DNA from: Undaria pinnatifida
Taxonomy: Eukaryota > Sar > Phaeophyceae > Laminariales > Alariaceae
DNA: 64,000 bases
Assembly: GCA_012845835.1 (NCBI GenBank)
Contig: JABAKD010000013.1
Span: 12,855,701-12,919,700, forward strand
Direction of reading: 5' to 3'
Below the pieces are notes generated by a model. It saw nothing but the letters and a program-made list of their open reading frames with translations. It made no database searches and had not been told where the DNA came from. The position numbers and the translations under genes were made by a program. This document shows, piece after piece, positions 45,011 through 56,500 of this stretch (the first letter of the stretch is position 1; each line of letters opens with the position of its first letter).

Positions 45011-45304
45011 TCTCATTGTATATCTAGGCCATGATGGGATTTTTCATCCTGTAGCAGCTTCGTTTTTCTCCAAAACAGTCAATGCGTTTTGACATTCCGT
45101 GCGCGACGAATTCGAGGTAGGTCACGTGCTGCTGACTCTAACCACACAATTGGACACAGACGATGCCAAAGGAGCTGAAACTTCGTGAGGTTCGGTAAGA
45201 GTATGAAAAATGTCCAATAGAGTGGACGCTTGCGTCACAGAGTGGTCCGGACCCAGAATTGTAAATTCGTGTCTCTTGGTGTTATTAATTATTATATAGC
45301 GTTA

Positions 45305-45720
45305 CCTACTGAGCTGCTCAGTCACGTGACTAGGTAGCTCAGTGGGTAGTGCTAGTCACGTGACTAGGTAGCTCAGTGGGTAGTGCTATATAACCAACAA
45401 AACATATGTTTTCGAGTTTAGTAATTGACTCTCGCCGACTTCGTAGCAGGGATCTCAGGGGCTCTCTCCTCGCCACGTGCTAGTGTCTAGGAATACACTT
45501 ATCACAATTATCCATAATGTCGCCAGCATGCGCGCTCGAAAAGAACAATAAGTCGGTGAGACTCGAACCCACGACCCACGCATGTTAGTTACTACCTGGT
45601 ACCAAGTAGCACTATCCACTAGACCACTGAGTCACGCGACTGAGTAGCTCAGTGGGTAGCGCAATTTGATCAACAAAGAGTGTGTCGCGCTCTCTCTAAT
45701 ATTAGCCCACCCTAAATAGC
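45305..45720. repeat. tRNA-like repeats (A- and B-box sequences)
   Basis: Plus strand: GACTAGGTAGCTCAGTGGGT twice (near 45327 and 45362), each inside GTCACGTGAC; a B-box-like TTTTCGAGTTTAG follows near 45409. Minus strand (45637-45548): AGTGGTCTAGTGGATAGTGC, an arm containing TTGGTACCAGGTA, then GTCGTGGGTTCGAGTCTCAC. A third A box lies near 45648. The D- and T-arm signals look like tRNA, but no set folds into a normal cloverleaf with a paired acceptor stem, so tRNA-derived repeats are likelier than working tRNA genes. Confidence 0.6.
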
Positions 45721-47490
45721 CGTAGATGCAAATCACATCGTGACCATCAAAGGATGTCAAAACAACCGTTAGGAACTGGAAAGGGGATCAATGATGCGGC
45801 TATTTGAAACCGGCATAATTAACGAGGCTAAAGATCCCCCCCACACCTCGCAATGAGGCTAAGATACCTCTAGCGATATCGAAACCCCGGCAATGGAGGT
45901 CATGAAGTGAGAAGCTCAAGGCCGGGTATGTATTCGCGATTTACCAGCAACAACCGGGCTATGAAACCGCGAGCTCTACAATATGGCCCCGTATAGTACG
46001 GTGATGCCAAGGAAAACGGAAAACAAAAAAAGCAGAAGACAAAAGAAGCTAGCAGCGTACGAAATATAAGCACTATGTCGCAAGATTTGTAAAATATTGA
46101 CCCTCCGTAACAACTAGCCATCATTGTTGCTGTATCTTATGGTATCCAGCAAAATCGAGCAGCTTGCTGGCTCGATCATCGGAAATGTCTTCTACCGGAG
46201 GAAACCGATCGAGCATTTACGCTGGTTTTGAAGGGAAGCCGATAGATATATTTCCCTTGGTGTTCTAGAGGGAAATTGGGGGGTCTTTTTGCCCTGGTGT
46301 TGAAGGAAAAGTCGATCGGACACAGCTACCTTGGTTTTAAAGGGAAAATTGGTAGAACGAGACATAAAAACCTATATCATAGTCCCCAGTGGTATCCATG
46401 GGGAATTGTTGTCGAAGTCGGGCCAAGGTCAATACAGCCCTCCTCAAAGCAACCACATGACACGGTGCGCAAGGCACCACTTGCGCGGAAAGGCGCTCAT
46501 GTGCTCCCCCCGGATGCCCACAGTTCAACAAATCACGAGGTTGGCTTCGCACGCACGTTATCGTTGTCAACCCCGGTGTTACAAATAGCATACTATGGCA
46601 GTCGGGTACCTTTACTACACAAGAAGTTTTTGCACTTGAAATAGTAAAACAAAACGTAAACTAGGCGCTCTATAGACACGCCTAGGCCAGGCAGGGTCTA
46701 TTGACCAGAAGTTGTCCCCCCTTGGCCAAAGGGGGGGTTGGCAGCACCATTTAGGTGCTAGAAGAGAGAGAGGTAATTGTTGTATTAGCTCCGAAACACA
46801 AGAAAACAAGCGATCTTAACTTCATCCCCGAATACCCATACCAGAACCCGGAAGAGGATCAAGAGAAACCCCTGCTATCTTCAGATCTAAATAACGTTTA
46901 CATCTCACATCGGATCCTCAGCAGTCAATAACCACCACGAAGATCAGCTGTCGCATCTTACCAACACTACACACTCTCTGGTGCTCCACTGTCCACAGCT
47001 CGGAGCACCAATCGTGTCAAAAAAGAACACAAACATGTTGAAGGTAACTAGTTTTCCTCAGGCCGCCAACCTTTCTGGCATTTCAGCTGGAAACGAGGAC
47101 GACTGGACCAAAGGTCAATGAGTAGGGTGAGGTGTGTACTGCCAAAAGCTGAAGAGGCTTGTTAAAGGGTTTAGGGGTTAGAGTCCCTCTTGAGCTGACC
47201 GGGGACAATAGTGCCGGGCCTGACATTGAGAAGGTGTCAATTATTTTGCTGCCTACCACTCTCTACAAAAAAAAAGCATTCGTTTGTGGAAAGTTACCCG
47301 GCCCGAGATCGCGAGATACACCGGTCCGCGTGCGTGAAGGCCTTGCCTACATGTCAAACAAATAGAAAAAGGGTATAACCGCGAGGATCGAGATTTGCCC
47401 AGCGTTTCTTCGGTCGCTGAGCGCGAGGACCGAGATTTTCCCAGCGCTCTATTGGTCGCTGAACGATTACAGCATCAGACTGGCGCAGAT
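45721..47490. other. No gene recognised
   Basis: An inverted pair GGTGCTCC(ACTGTCCACAGCTC)GGAGCACC lies near 46980-47010 and could form a hairpin. No protein family recognised. Confidence 0.4.
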
Positions 47491-47499
47491 CACGGCCAC

Positions 47500-47840
47500 A
47501 GTATTCCTAGGGGGGATGTTACGACAGTCTTATGATATACCCCATTTTTCACTGCCGGCTCTGAGGCGCTCGCACGACTGACTCTGACCCTCGCCGACAA
47601 TACACGCCAGGCGATGTTTTCGGCGCGCCGCAGCGTAGCTAACCAACCCCTTTGGGGGTTCACATCGTAACTTAAGGCAGCAGCACGGAAGCCTAGGACC
47701 GCAAGGAACAGGGGGGTCACTGGCGCGAGTGGCCTTTAACCCCAGCAAGAACAAGCCTTAAAAGGGACTCGCCTTACCGTAGCAGCACTGGTCTGCATGC
47801 GACGGTAGAGGTGCGCCGTTTTTTTTTCTGGGACTCCTCG
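47500..47840. repeat. R7 dispersed repeat, diverged
   Basis: Resembles 51715-51950: TGATATACCCCATTTTTCAC, GCACGGAAGCCTAGGACCGC, AAGGAACAGGGGGGTCACTG, GCGCGAGTGGCC. Confidence 0.55.
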
Positions 47841-48289
47841 TTTGAGGAGCTCAAAAACAAAATCGGAAAGGGTGCAACCCAATCCATGGCCTAGGTGTTA
47901 TATACATAGCAACATTTGCAAGACAATAATAATGTCCTTCATCTCCTTCGGACGATCTTGGGATAAGGAGCCCCGTGTTTCAGAAAATTACGACAACGCC
48001 CAAAAAGCGCTTGCCTACGTCGTAGCACGCATCAGCTCTTCTTACACAGGGAGAAAACAGGGGATGTTGGGTTAGGGGATGGTACGGGCTCCGACGCAAG
48101 GAGATGATTTGACATGCGTGTACGTAGCATTGGCTGTAAGCTACAAGGGAGCTCACACCATGATAAGGCCGCCCTATTCCCTTGTTTTGCCGGTGTACCG
48201 CGGGCCCCGCGAAAGGGCTCGTAACGGCAGGGGCTCCGTGACTGGACAAGTAACCGACTTTGAGAAAGCCTGACCAAGGCTACGAGAGG

Positions 48290-48530
48290 GGAGTCACTTT
48301 TGGGGGGGGGCTTTTCGCGATGGCTCGGGGTCACTCAAGAGAGTGACCTTCCTGTTTCATTTCATTTCGCGGTCTAGAAGCTTTCAGTGCTGTTCTGAAT
48401 TTCGGGACATGAAACAGGAATGGAATGGTTAGCTACGCCGCGCCAAACAAACCGCCGAGAGGTTGTTTTTTTCAGTGAGGTACAGAGTTTCTCGGGCGAG
48501 TGACTCAAGCCTGGTGGTCAGAAAAAGGGG
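48290..48530. repeat. R7 dispersed repeat
   Basis: GATGGCTCGGGGTCACTCAA, the palindrome GTCACTCAAGAGAGTGAC (48330-48347), GGAATGGAATGGTTAGCTAC and CGCCAAACAAACCGCCGAGA. It matches 52480-52740 along its length. Confidence 0.7.
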
Positions 48531-48719
48531 TCACCCTCCCTGCGGAAGCGCTGGTCACCTGCACGCGCAACCTGATGATCGACATTATTAGCGAATATAA
48601 GGTAATGGCCAAAAACGCAGCCAAGATCGCAAATATATCCGATCGGTAATTAAGTTGTCCAGGAGCCGGGGCGCTCGTCAGTCAGATATCTTTGGGTCCA
48701 AAAGCATCCTCCTGTTGGA

Positions 48720-48935
48720 TGCACCTTTACGACGAAAAGGAACGACGTTCCGTCTCCAAAGGGGTCAATGGTCGAATGACCTAGGCAATCAACAACTGAG
48801 TACGTCCCCCTCCCGCCCCCCGCCCCCCCGGTGGAGGTCTCCTTATTAGCAGTGGGAACAGTGGTCTGCCTCGAAAGGGATGCGTGATCAATGGTCAATG
48901 ACTGAGGCAAGCAACACCCCCCCCCCGCTACGGTG
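48720..48935 (-). repeat. R4 element, two copies
   Basis: Copies at about 48740-48825 (GTCAATGGTCGAATGACCTA, GGCAATCAACAACTGAGTAC) and 48850-48930 (TCGAAAGGGATGCGTGATCA, ATGGTCAATGACTGAGGCAA), each ending beside a C run. Confidence 0.7.
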
Positions 48936-49185
48936 GCATGAGTCGTCGGCAATCTCCAAATGCGAGATGAACGCCGCGCCTTCGTTCAGTGTCAATTTTG
49001 GCGGACGCAGAACACATAAAATTCTGGTACCGGCTACCGGCTATATTTATACTAGCCCAACTCCATATGAATGGTGCTTACCCGCTTGTGTTTCGTAATC
49101 CTTCGGCGGATGGGTACAAATATAGCTCAAGCTCACCACACTTCCACGAAAACCTCTATTATTTTGAACAAGTCGCGCTAAAACG

Positions 49186-50596
49186 CTAAAACCCGTAGGT
49201 GCTGGGGAGTTTTGGCCGCGAGAGACGACTAGCAAGCCGACGAGAAGCTGCGTGGGGCCGCTCCCGCTCCATCCTTGCTTCCCTCTCCGAAGCCCGCTGG
49301 CTGGCCCGCTTCCTCCCTTCCGCACCCGCACGCCTCCTTCCCTTGTGTCCTCGAAAAACTCGCTGCACGCAAAGTGCGGCCGCAGACCTGTCCAAGGGAG
49401 GGGCACCGCTGTACCAACCTCCGTTTGCAACTGCAGCCGCCGCCCGGTCAAAAGGAATGCCCCCACCGCTGCACCCGCTCCGTTCTGAATGCACGTCGCT
49501 TGTCTCAGTCCGGCTTTCGTCGCCTGTTGACGGTATCTTTTGTGCAAGCGCGTCGCTTTTCTCATCCCGATTTTCGTTAGCTGTCGACGGCCCCACTATT
49601 TTCGCCGCATTCTCGGAGGCGTGTTTTTTCCTTCGAACACCTAGCTGTTGGGGGTTGTCCTCCCTTGCGGTGGTAACATTCGCAGGGGATTGGTCTTGTT
49701 GGCGAACGCTAGCAGCAGCAGGAATTGCCGCCGCCCTGAAACCAGCTGCCGCCGCTTTCTGTTGCCGCTCGAATTCAATACCGGCAGGCTCAACACGATA
49801 CCCCTTGAGCTCTGCCCTCTTTTGCCGTTGGTGCGCCTGCTCCTGTCGACTATTGCGTGAACCACCCCCATCGCCCGAATTAGTGTTCCCCTGACCCCGT
49901 CGTGCTCCGTGTGTGGCCGGTTGTGGCTGTCTACGACGGTGTCCATCTTGGACCATGCGTCGCTCTCCTGCCTGTGATGTCACCCCACCGACATGAGCAG
50001 ACCTCCCCTCTGTACATTTCTCGACACGAGCAGAACCCCTCTCAATATACGGCTCATCCCCATCGCGTCTCGCAGCAGGAGAGGATCGAGCAGCGGACCC
50101 TTCTCTCTCACGTACGTTGGCGGCGTTGGTGGCTCCCGTGTGGCCTGTGCCTCCCTCCAGTGACTTTGCCCGCGGTGGCGTGGGAACGGACCGACGGCGC
50201 CCCCCCGCCCTCGACACCGTTGGAGTCGAGCATTTGGCTGGGTGCACGATAGCTGCGGTGTCCCCCTTTTTTTCCCCTCTGAAACAACCGTGACGGTGGC
50301 CTGAAGCCGTACTCCCATCTCGAGCGGAAAAGGGAACATCATCGACTCGAGAGTTCGCCCGTAGTATCTTGCTCGGAGTTTTGTTACCAGCGGGATTGTC
50401 CTCTTCGTGCCGCCGCCGGACAGTGCTTGGCTTGTGCTCTCCCCCCCTTCCGGCGTCGTCCACGGTGGCTTGTTGACCTAGCTCGCGCGCAGTGCACAAA
50501 TTACTTTTCTCCGGGTGTACGGGGTGGCGCATCGACCACGAACCCCGAACGAAAGCTTCGAAAGCGTCGTCGCCGTCGATGCCGGCGCTCACGTCC
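49186..50596 (-). CDS. EF-hand/IQ gene, exon 5 (last)
   Basis: Acceptor CGTTTTCAAG. The first base completes Arg, then DVSAGIDGDDAFEAFVRGSW closes the calcyphosin-like domain. About 370 residues of low-complexity polar sequence follow, then AALCVQRVFRGHKGRRRAG (IQ motif), a basic tail and TAG at 49188-49186. Confidence 0.85.
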
Positions 50597-53500
50597 CTTG
50601 AAAACGATTGCGGAATGCGCGGGTAAGGAAAGCGGTGGCGCGACGAGTGAAAATGTCAGTGCCGGCGCCCACGTCCCTTTGAAAAGGATTGCGGAATGCG
50701 TGGGTTGGGAAAGCCGGGGACGCGAGAAATGAACAACGATGAGACGAAGGTGAGACGGAGGATGTAGGAGGGTGCCGTGAACGGTATAGGTCGGACATTG
50801 CGGCGGCTGAGCCTTTGGAGCTTTTTGAACACACGCCCAAAGGCAGGCGGTCGGAGAGCTCCTAAAATGTGGCATCATCTCCCGAACAGATGCGTGCAAA
50901 GGGCCTTAGTCAGCTTTGGTGGAGGAGGGGCTTTCGACCACCCGAGGTTTCAGCAAAGATCACAGAAACATGCGGCAGGGCCGCGTGGTTGCCCCTGCCA
51001 ACCGCGGGCCTCACAAAAGTTTGGGGCTAAGGTTAGGGCAGAGGGGTTACGGCTGGGGTCGAGTTGGGTCTCGGCCGGCGTGAAAGATATATTCGACCAT
51101 AGTGGTCCTGCACGGGTTTTGTTGCGAGGTGGTGCTCCAATCAGGGTTAACCTCAGGTAGTAGTCCGGCGGGTTTCTCCTAGTATAAGATTATGTTTCCA
51201 CACGCTGGGATGCGCTTTTGAGCGAAAGGACAAACGCTGCACGGTGGAATTTGGAGTCGAGCTCAAAACGTTAGTCCCCCATCCGTCTGTACGCGTTCAA
51301 CGACCAGTAGGGGGGGGGGGGGGGACCAAAAATCATTGTTCCGGCTGCAATGCAAGCTACTGCTGTTGTAGTCGACGCATCCGAAATATCCCGATACTTT
51401 CTCACTTGAACAGGGCTACACCTCTCAACCCAAGAAGGCAGTTTTTTTTTTTATAAAAAAATTAAGGCTTCACCTTGACGGACAATGGCACGGCTGCTCT
51501 AGACATTCAACGAACAATGTTGCATCACACAAAGAGAGACGCGTGCCCGCGAGGATATAGAGGGTGTACCCCCTTCTTTTTGGCCCATAAAGATTTTCCG
51601 GACGGCGCGGCTCCTTAACCCGTTGATAAAATCGTCGAAACACATCTTTCTGTTGTCTCACAAAGAAAAAAGCAAAAAAAATCGAAAAAATGTTATCAAG
51701 GCTGCGGTAAGGGGGGTACCCCGAAATCTGACTACCGGGTCTGAGCCATCATGTCATACTCGCGCGAGTGACTCCGTACCTCGCTGACAAAACCACGTAC
51801 GGCGATTTTTTTTTTCTTGGTGCGGCACAGATAACCATCCCTTTTCGTATTCATTAATCGAGAATGTTTTAAAACGGCACGAAAGCCTGTGAACGCTAGG
51901 AACAGGGGGCGATGTCACTCGCGCGAGTGACACCGAGCCACGGGAAAAAAAAAAGGGCTCAAAAGGGGGTAAAACAACGTAAACCCCCCCACCACCGTAC
52001 GAGCATTGAATTGGTCATTTTTGGGAATGCCTGGGCCACGGAGGTTGTTTATCGGGACTGCACTTTTCGTACTCTTGCATTAAAAAAAAACAAAACAGTT
52101 TTTAGTAGTGAGGAGAGCTCCAGAAGAAGAAAAAACAAAAAAAAACGCTGTTCAGACGGCAGGGGTAGACTGTGCAGGAACCGTTCTCAGGCTCCTTCCT
52201 AGAAGAGCTTTATAACAGCACGCCTCGTCCGGGAAATAAAATACAGATTGAAACAAACAAAAAAAAAAAGGAAGAAAAAAAAAAAAATGAAACCGGTGAA
52301 AAATCTCACGGCCTGGTGAAGCAACGAAAGTTATACGAGTAAAACACACAAAAAAAAAATGTTCCAACCACATCGGGTAGTTCCTCGTTTTGGAGAAGCC
52401 CCTTCAGAAAACGCCTCCAGCAAAAATGCAACGCGAAAACCGAGGCTAGGGCAGGGGGGGGGTCACATTTTTGGCTTTTTTTTTGGGCGGGGGGGGGGGT
52501 TTGCAATGGCTCGGGGTCACTCGCGCGAGTGACCGCCCCACACACCCCCCCCTGTTCTTTCTCTTTTTCTGCGGTCTTGAGCTTTCGTGCCGTCTCACCT
52601 TTGCGACACGAATCCGACAAAAATGGAATGGTAAGAGCCACGCTGCGCCAAAAGAAACCACCCGAAGTAGTTTTTTGTCCGCGAGGCGCACGGAGTCACT
52701 CGTACAAGTAGCTCAAACCCGGTACTGACCAATGGGGATACCCCCCCCCCCCCCCCCCCCCCCACCGTACGCTTGCTCCAAGATGTGCTACAATACACCA
52801 CGTCCAGGACGCGAGCCACGACAGAGGTACTGTACCTCTTTTTGGCAAAACGCTCCTTACCCTATACCCTATCAACATGGTGATTGATAAAATCGTCGGA
52901 ATGTCGTTCTTGTATTTTGCAAAAATGATTTTTAGCTTCTTGAATACTTGAGCCATGGGTTTTGTCGTCACAATGGTTGCGCTTTGGGGGGTTTTTGTCA
53001 TCACAATGGTTGCACTTTTGGTTTCTATGTCGTGGGATTTGCACTTTGGGCTTTGTCACGAGATTCGCACTTTCCGTTTACCGTATGACTCAAAATATAT
53101 ACCTGGTGTATTTGACTGTCGAGTGAGGTATAGAGCTCCTCAAGTCAAAAACCCTGCAGGAAACAAACAATGGTTGGCGCGCCTTCACCGTAGCATGCGT
53201 TAAATATGACATTCCCACCATTTTTGGGCAGTACAGTCGTGACCTTAGGAGTCCCTATATATATATATATTTATTTATTTTTTGAGCGGGCTGATCCGGC
53301 GACGCCGACCGTTGCAGCCGAGGCGGAGGCACGCCTCGGCGAAGAAACCGCATATTTAAATATTTGAGCTGGCGGATCCGGCGACGCCGACCGTTGCAGC
53401 CGAGGCGGAGGCACGCCTCGGCGAAGAAACCACACGGAAAGGCGGTCAGAGGCCGGAAAGATCGGCGACGCAAATTTCGGCTGAGGGCTATGATAGGTAT

Positions 53501-56500
53501 ATTTTATATATATATATTGGCTTTTAAGCCATGGTGGCGTTTCTGGGCTGCCCTCGCTCACCTGTAGTGCTCCAAAAACTGCTCGACCGTGACCCCGTTG
53601 TTCGGCTCTTTCTCCCCCGAACCCCCCCATCTGTTGTCGGCGGCAAGCGACGCACGAGGAGTCTTATCGCCGAGTCCAACCCGGGGGGAGAACAACCCCC
53701 CGATGCGTTCATTCCCTCTGCCAACGCTAACCCTGTTATTATTCGTTGGCGGGAACCCGTTCCCATCTCCTCTGCAGTACACGTTCTTCAGGTCTTGCAC
53801 GCGAACAACGTCGTTCACGGCACTTTTTGTGCCCGCGTTCCGTCGTGGAGTACTGGCGTTTCGATCGTTACCGTGGTCGTTCGGGGCGCCAACGCCATCG
53901 TCCTCAACTGCGCGCCTGGTTCTCCCTCCAAGCTCGACCAAGTTTCGGAAGACATCCCTCACAACCCTTTCGCGGGGCGAGCTTAGATCTCCCCGGAGGC
54001 TTCTCAGGACAGTGGCTGCCTCCACCCTGCCTCCACTCACGCCGGCCGAAGTTTGGCACGAGAACAGAGTAAACAAATCGTCGATGTCCTTTGCAGTGGG
54101 AAGGGGGCATCCCGCCCCACCCGCAGAGGTGAGAGCACGCCTCAGCTCCTCCTTGTGAAGGGGGGAGGAGTCGGTTTTCAAGGTAGCGGTGGGAGGGTGT
54201 GCAAACGACGGGGGGAGGGAGAATCGAGGTGAAGAGTCGACTTGCAGCGATGGAGGGAGGGATAATCGTGGTGAAAAATCGAGACAGCGGACACGCGGTA
54301 GATCTCGATATAAGAGACGGCGCCGTATCTGGGTACGATAGACGGAAACGCGGGGTCCAGAACGCGCAACAACCTGAGAGTTGGAGCGACACAGGTGACT
54401 CAGCAGCTGCACTCGGCCACACGTTAAATAGTGGCCTAGCCAAACGGTGAAATGGCGCTGGACGCCGCACGGACCAACGCCCTTTTCTCCTTTTGAGCAA
54501 CCTGGACCATAATGTTAGGACCGTTTTGAACATGATATGAATAGCAAAAAGGCCCTTATATATACGTCCGGAGTGATCGCAGGTTGGTTGTCAAAAGAGT
54601 GAAGAGTTCCCAGTCAGTCCGACACGTATTTGTGGCTAGGGGCAAGTTTTGCAGGTTCGGATGGGCTCTTTCAGCTAGCACACCTTGGTGGATGGCGCTG
54701 GGCAAGTTGCGCGCGCCCAGGAGGTTTCTGATGGTAGTGGTGCGTCGGGTCGCGTGACGTCTCGGTATACCAGTCGAATCGGAGCAGGGTGGCCTGACCC
54801 AACCCGTGAGGCTTGAAACCCACCTGTGACCCAACCCGAGCTTACCCATGCGGGACATTTCGATCACCTCCGGGCCCGACCCGACTCGAACCGCCTGAGT
54901 TTTTTTTTCAACACCTCCTGTCCCGGCCCGCCTGCCGGATAATGACCCGTGAAAAGCCTTGCAAAATGGATACTACCTGGTACCAATCTAGACGGAAATG
55001 TTAGAACTTTCTGGGTATTCCTACGAGGGTGTGTTCCCCAACGTTTCTTATGTTTCCATCCAGAGCGATATGCTGCTGTGCCATGATAGAGGTGACGATT
55101 CGTGCTACCATAGAGGCATACCTTTTTTTGGCTAAAATGTTTTCTGAGTGGCCCGTGCTTCAAGAGAGGTATTAACGTATACCTTCTTGGCTCAAATGTT
55201 TTCTGAGTGGCCCGTGCTACAATAGAGGTATTAAGGTATACCTTTTTTTGGATAAAATGTGCTACAATAGAGGTATTAAGGTATACTTTTTTTTGGATAA
55301 AATGTGCTACAATAGAGGTATTAAGGTATACCTTTTTTTGGCTAAAATGTTTTCTGAGTGGCCCGTGCTCCTTAACCCGAAACTCTCGGAATGTCATTGT
55401 TGACAGGCTTTTTTTTTTTTTTGGTATACCTGGGCCATGTTTTTTTGTTTTTTTTTCACCGGGTTGCACTTTTAGCCTTTTTTTGCTCGATTTGCTCTTG
55501 TTTTGCCGGGTATAGAGCTTAGCTCCTCAAGTGAACATCGCCAAAATATATATATATATGCATATGTACCATTTTGATTTTTTTGCCTAGTCCGTCCCTT
55601 TTTCTCCGCCGGCGCAGAGTTTTTTGGTGTGCTTTCTTCTGCAATGCGATCAGACTACCCGTCGGTATATTATCAGCCGTGTGCCGGGCTCATGGGACGT
55701 CCGTGGCGCGAGCTATGGCCGCGGAAAGCCGCCGAGACTGGCTCTATTTTGCGGGGTATGAGACACTTCTGTCCCCGGGCAACCACACACTTAGTCTAGA
55801 CGTATTTAAGCCTCGAGGTTAGGTCTTAAGTACTTCCAACTGGAAGAGCTAGGCCATTCGATATTTCGACCTTAAACGCATAAAAAAAGACCATATGTCT
55901 AAAACTCGAAATAGTGGTCTCTTTCAGTACGCATAAAAAGAAAAGCCGAGGAAAGATCAAACTACTTGAAAATAGACTATGATATTTCTGCACTACTCCA
56001 GACGCAGATGGCAAGACGAGGATTTATGTCATGAGTCAGCACATGAGTGGGTGGAAACTTCGAGAAAGACCCTCCCCTGCCCATGCTGTGCGAGCTTGAA
56101 CAAACGGCCAAAACAAATAACTAGTGCCTGCCAAAAACATTGAGTGCTTCGTACTCCATACTCGCTTCATATGTAGGATACCTCGCAGGCGTCTGCCGCC
56201 TTCGGTGTGCCTCAGTGTGGCAGTCAGTACAGCAGCACAGCAGGACTGGCCCTCAACCCGGTTCAATTTCCACCCTCGAAATGTAGGCATCCGTCTGATG
56301 TTTCCTCGAGCTTTTGTCGTCTGAAATGCTGTTGTTTGCTGGAAAATACTCGGAAAATTGCTTCAAATATGCACTTGGGCCAAAATGTGCCCAAGTGCAT
56401 ATTTTGGGAAAATCCACATCTCACCGTGGTCTGCCGTGGTCGTTAGGTCGATAAAATAGACCTATTTTGTAGACATTTAAAACACGATAGGGCTTAATTT

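Noticed and set aside
45548-45637. Functional tRNA gene on the minus strand
   Set aside because: A and B boxes are good but the acceptor stem does not pair and the anticodon arm is disrupted; kept as a tRNA-like repeat.
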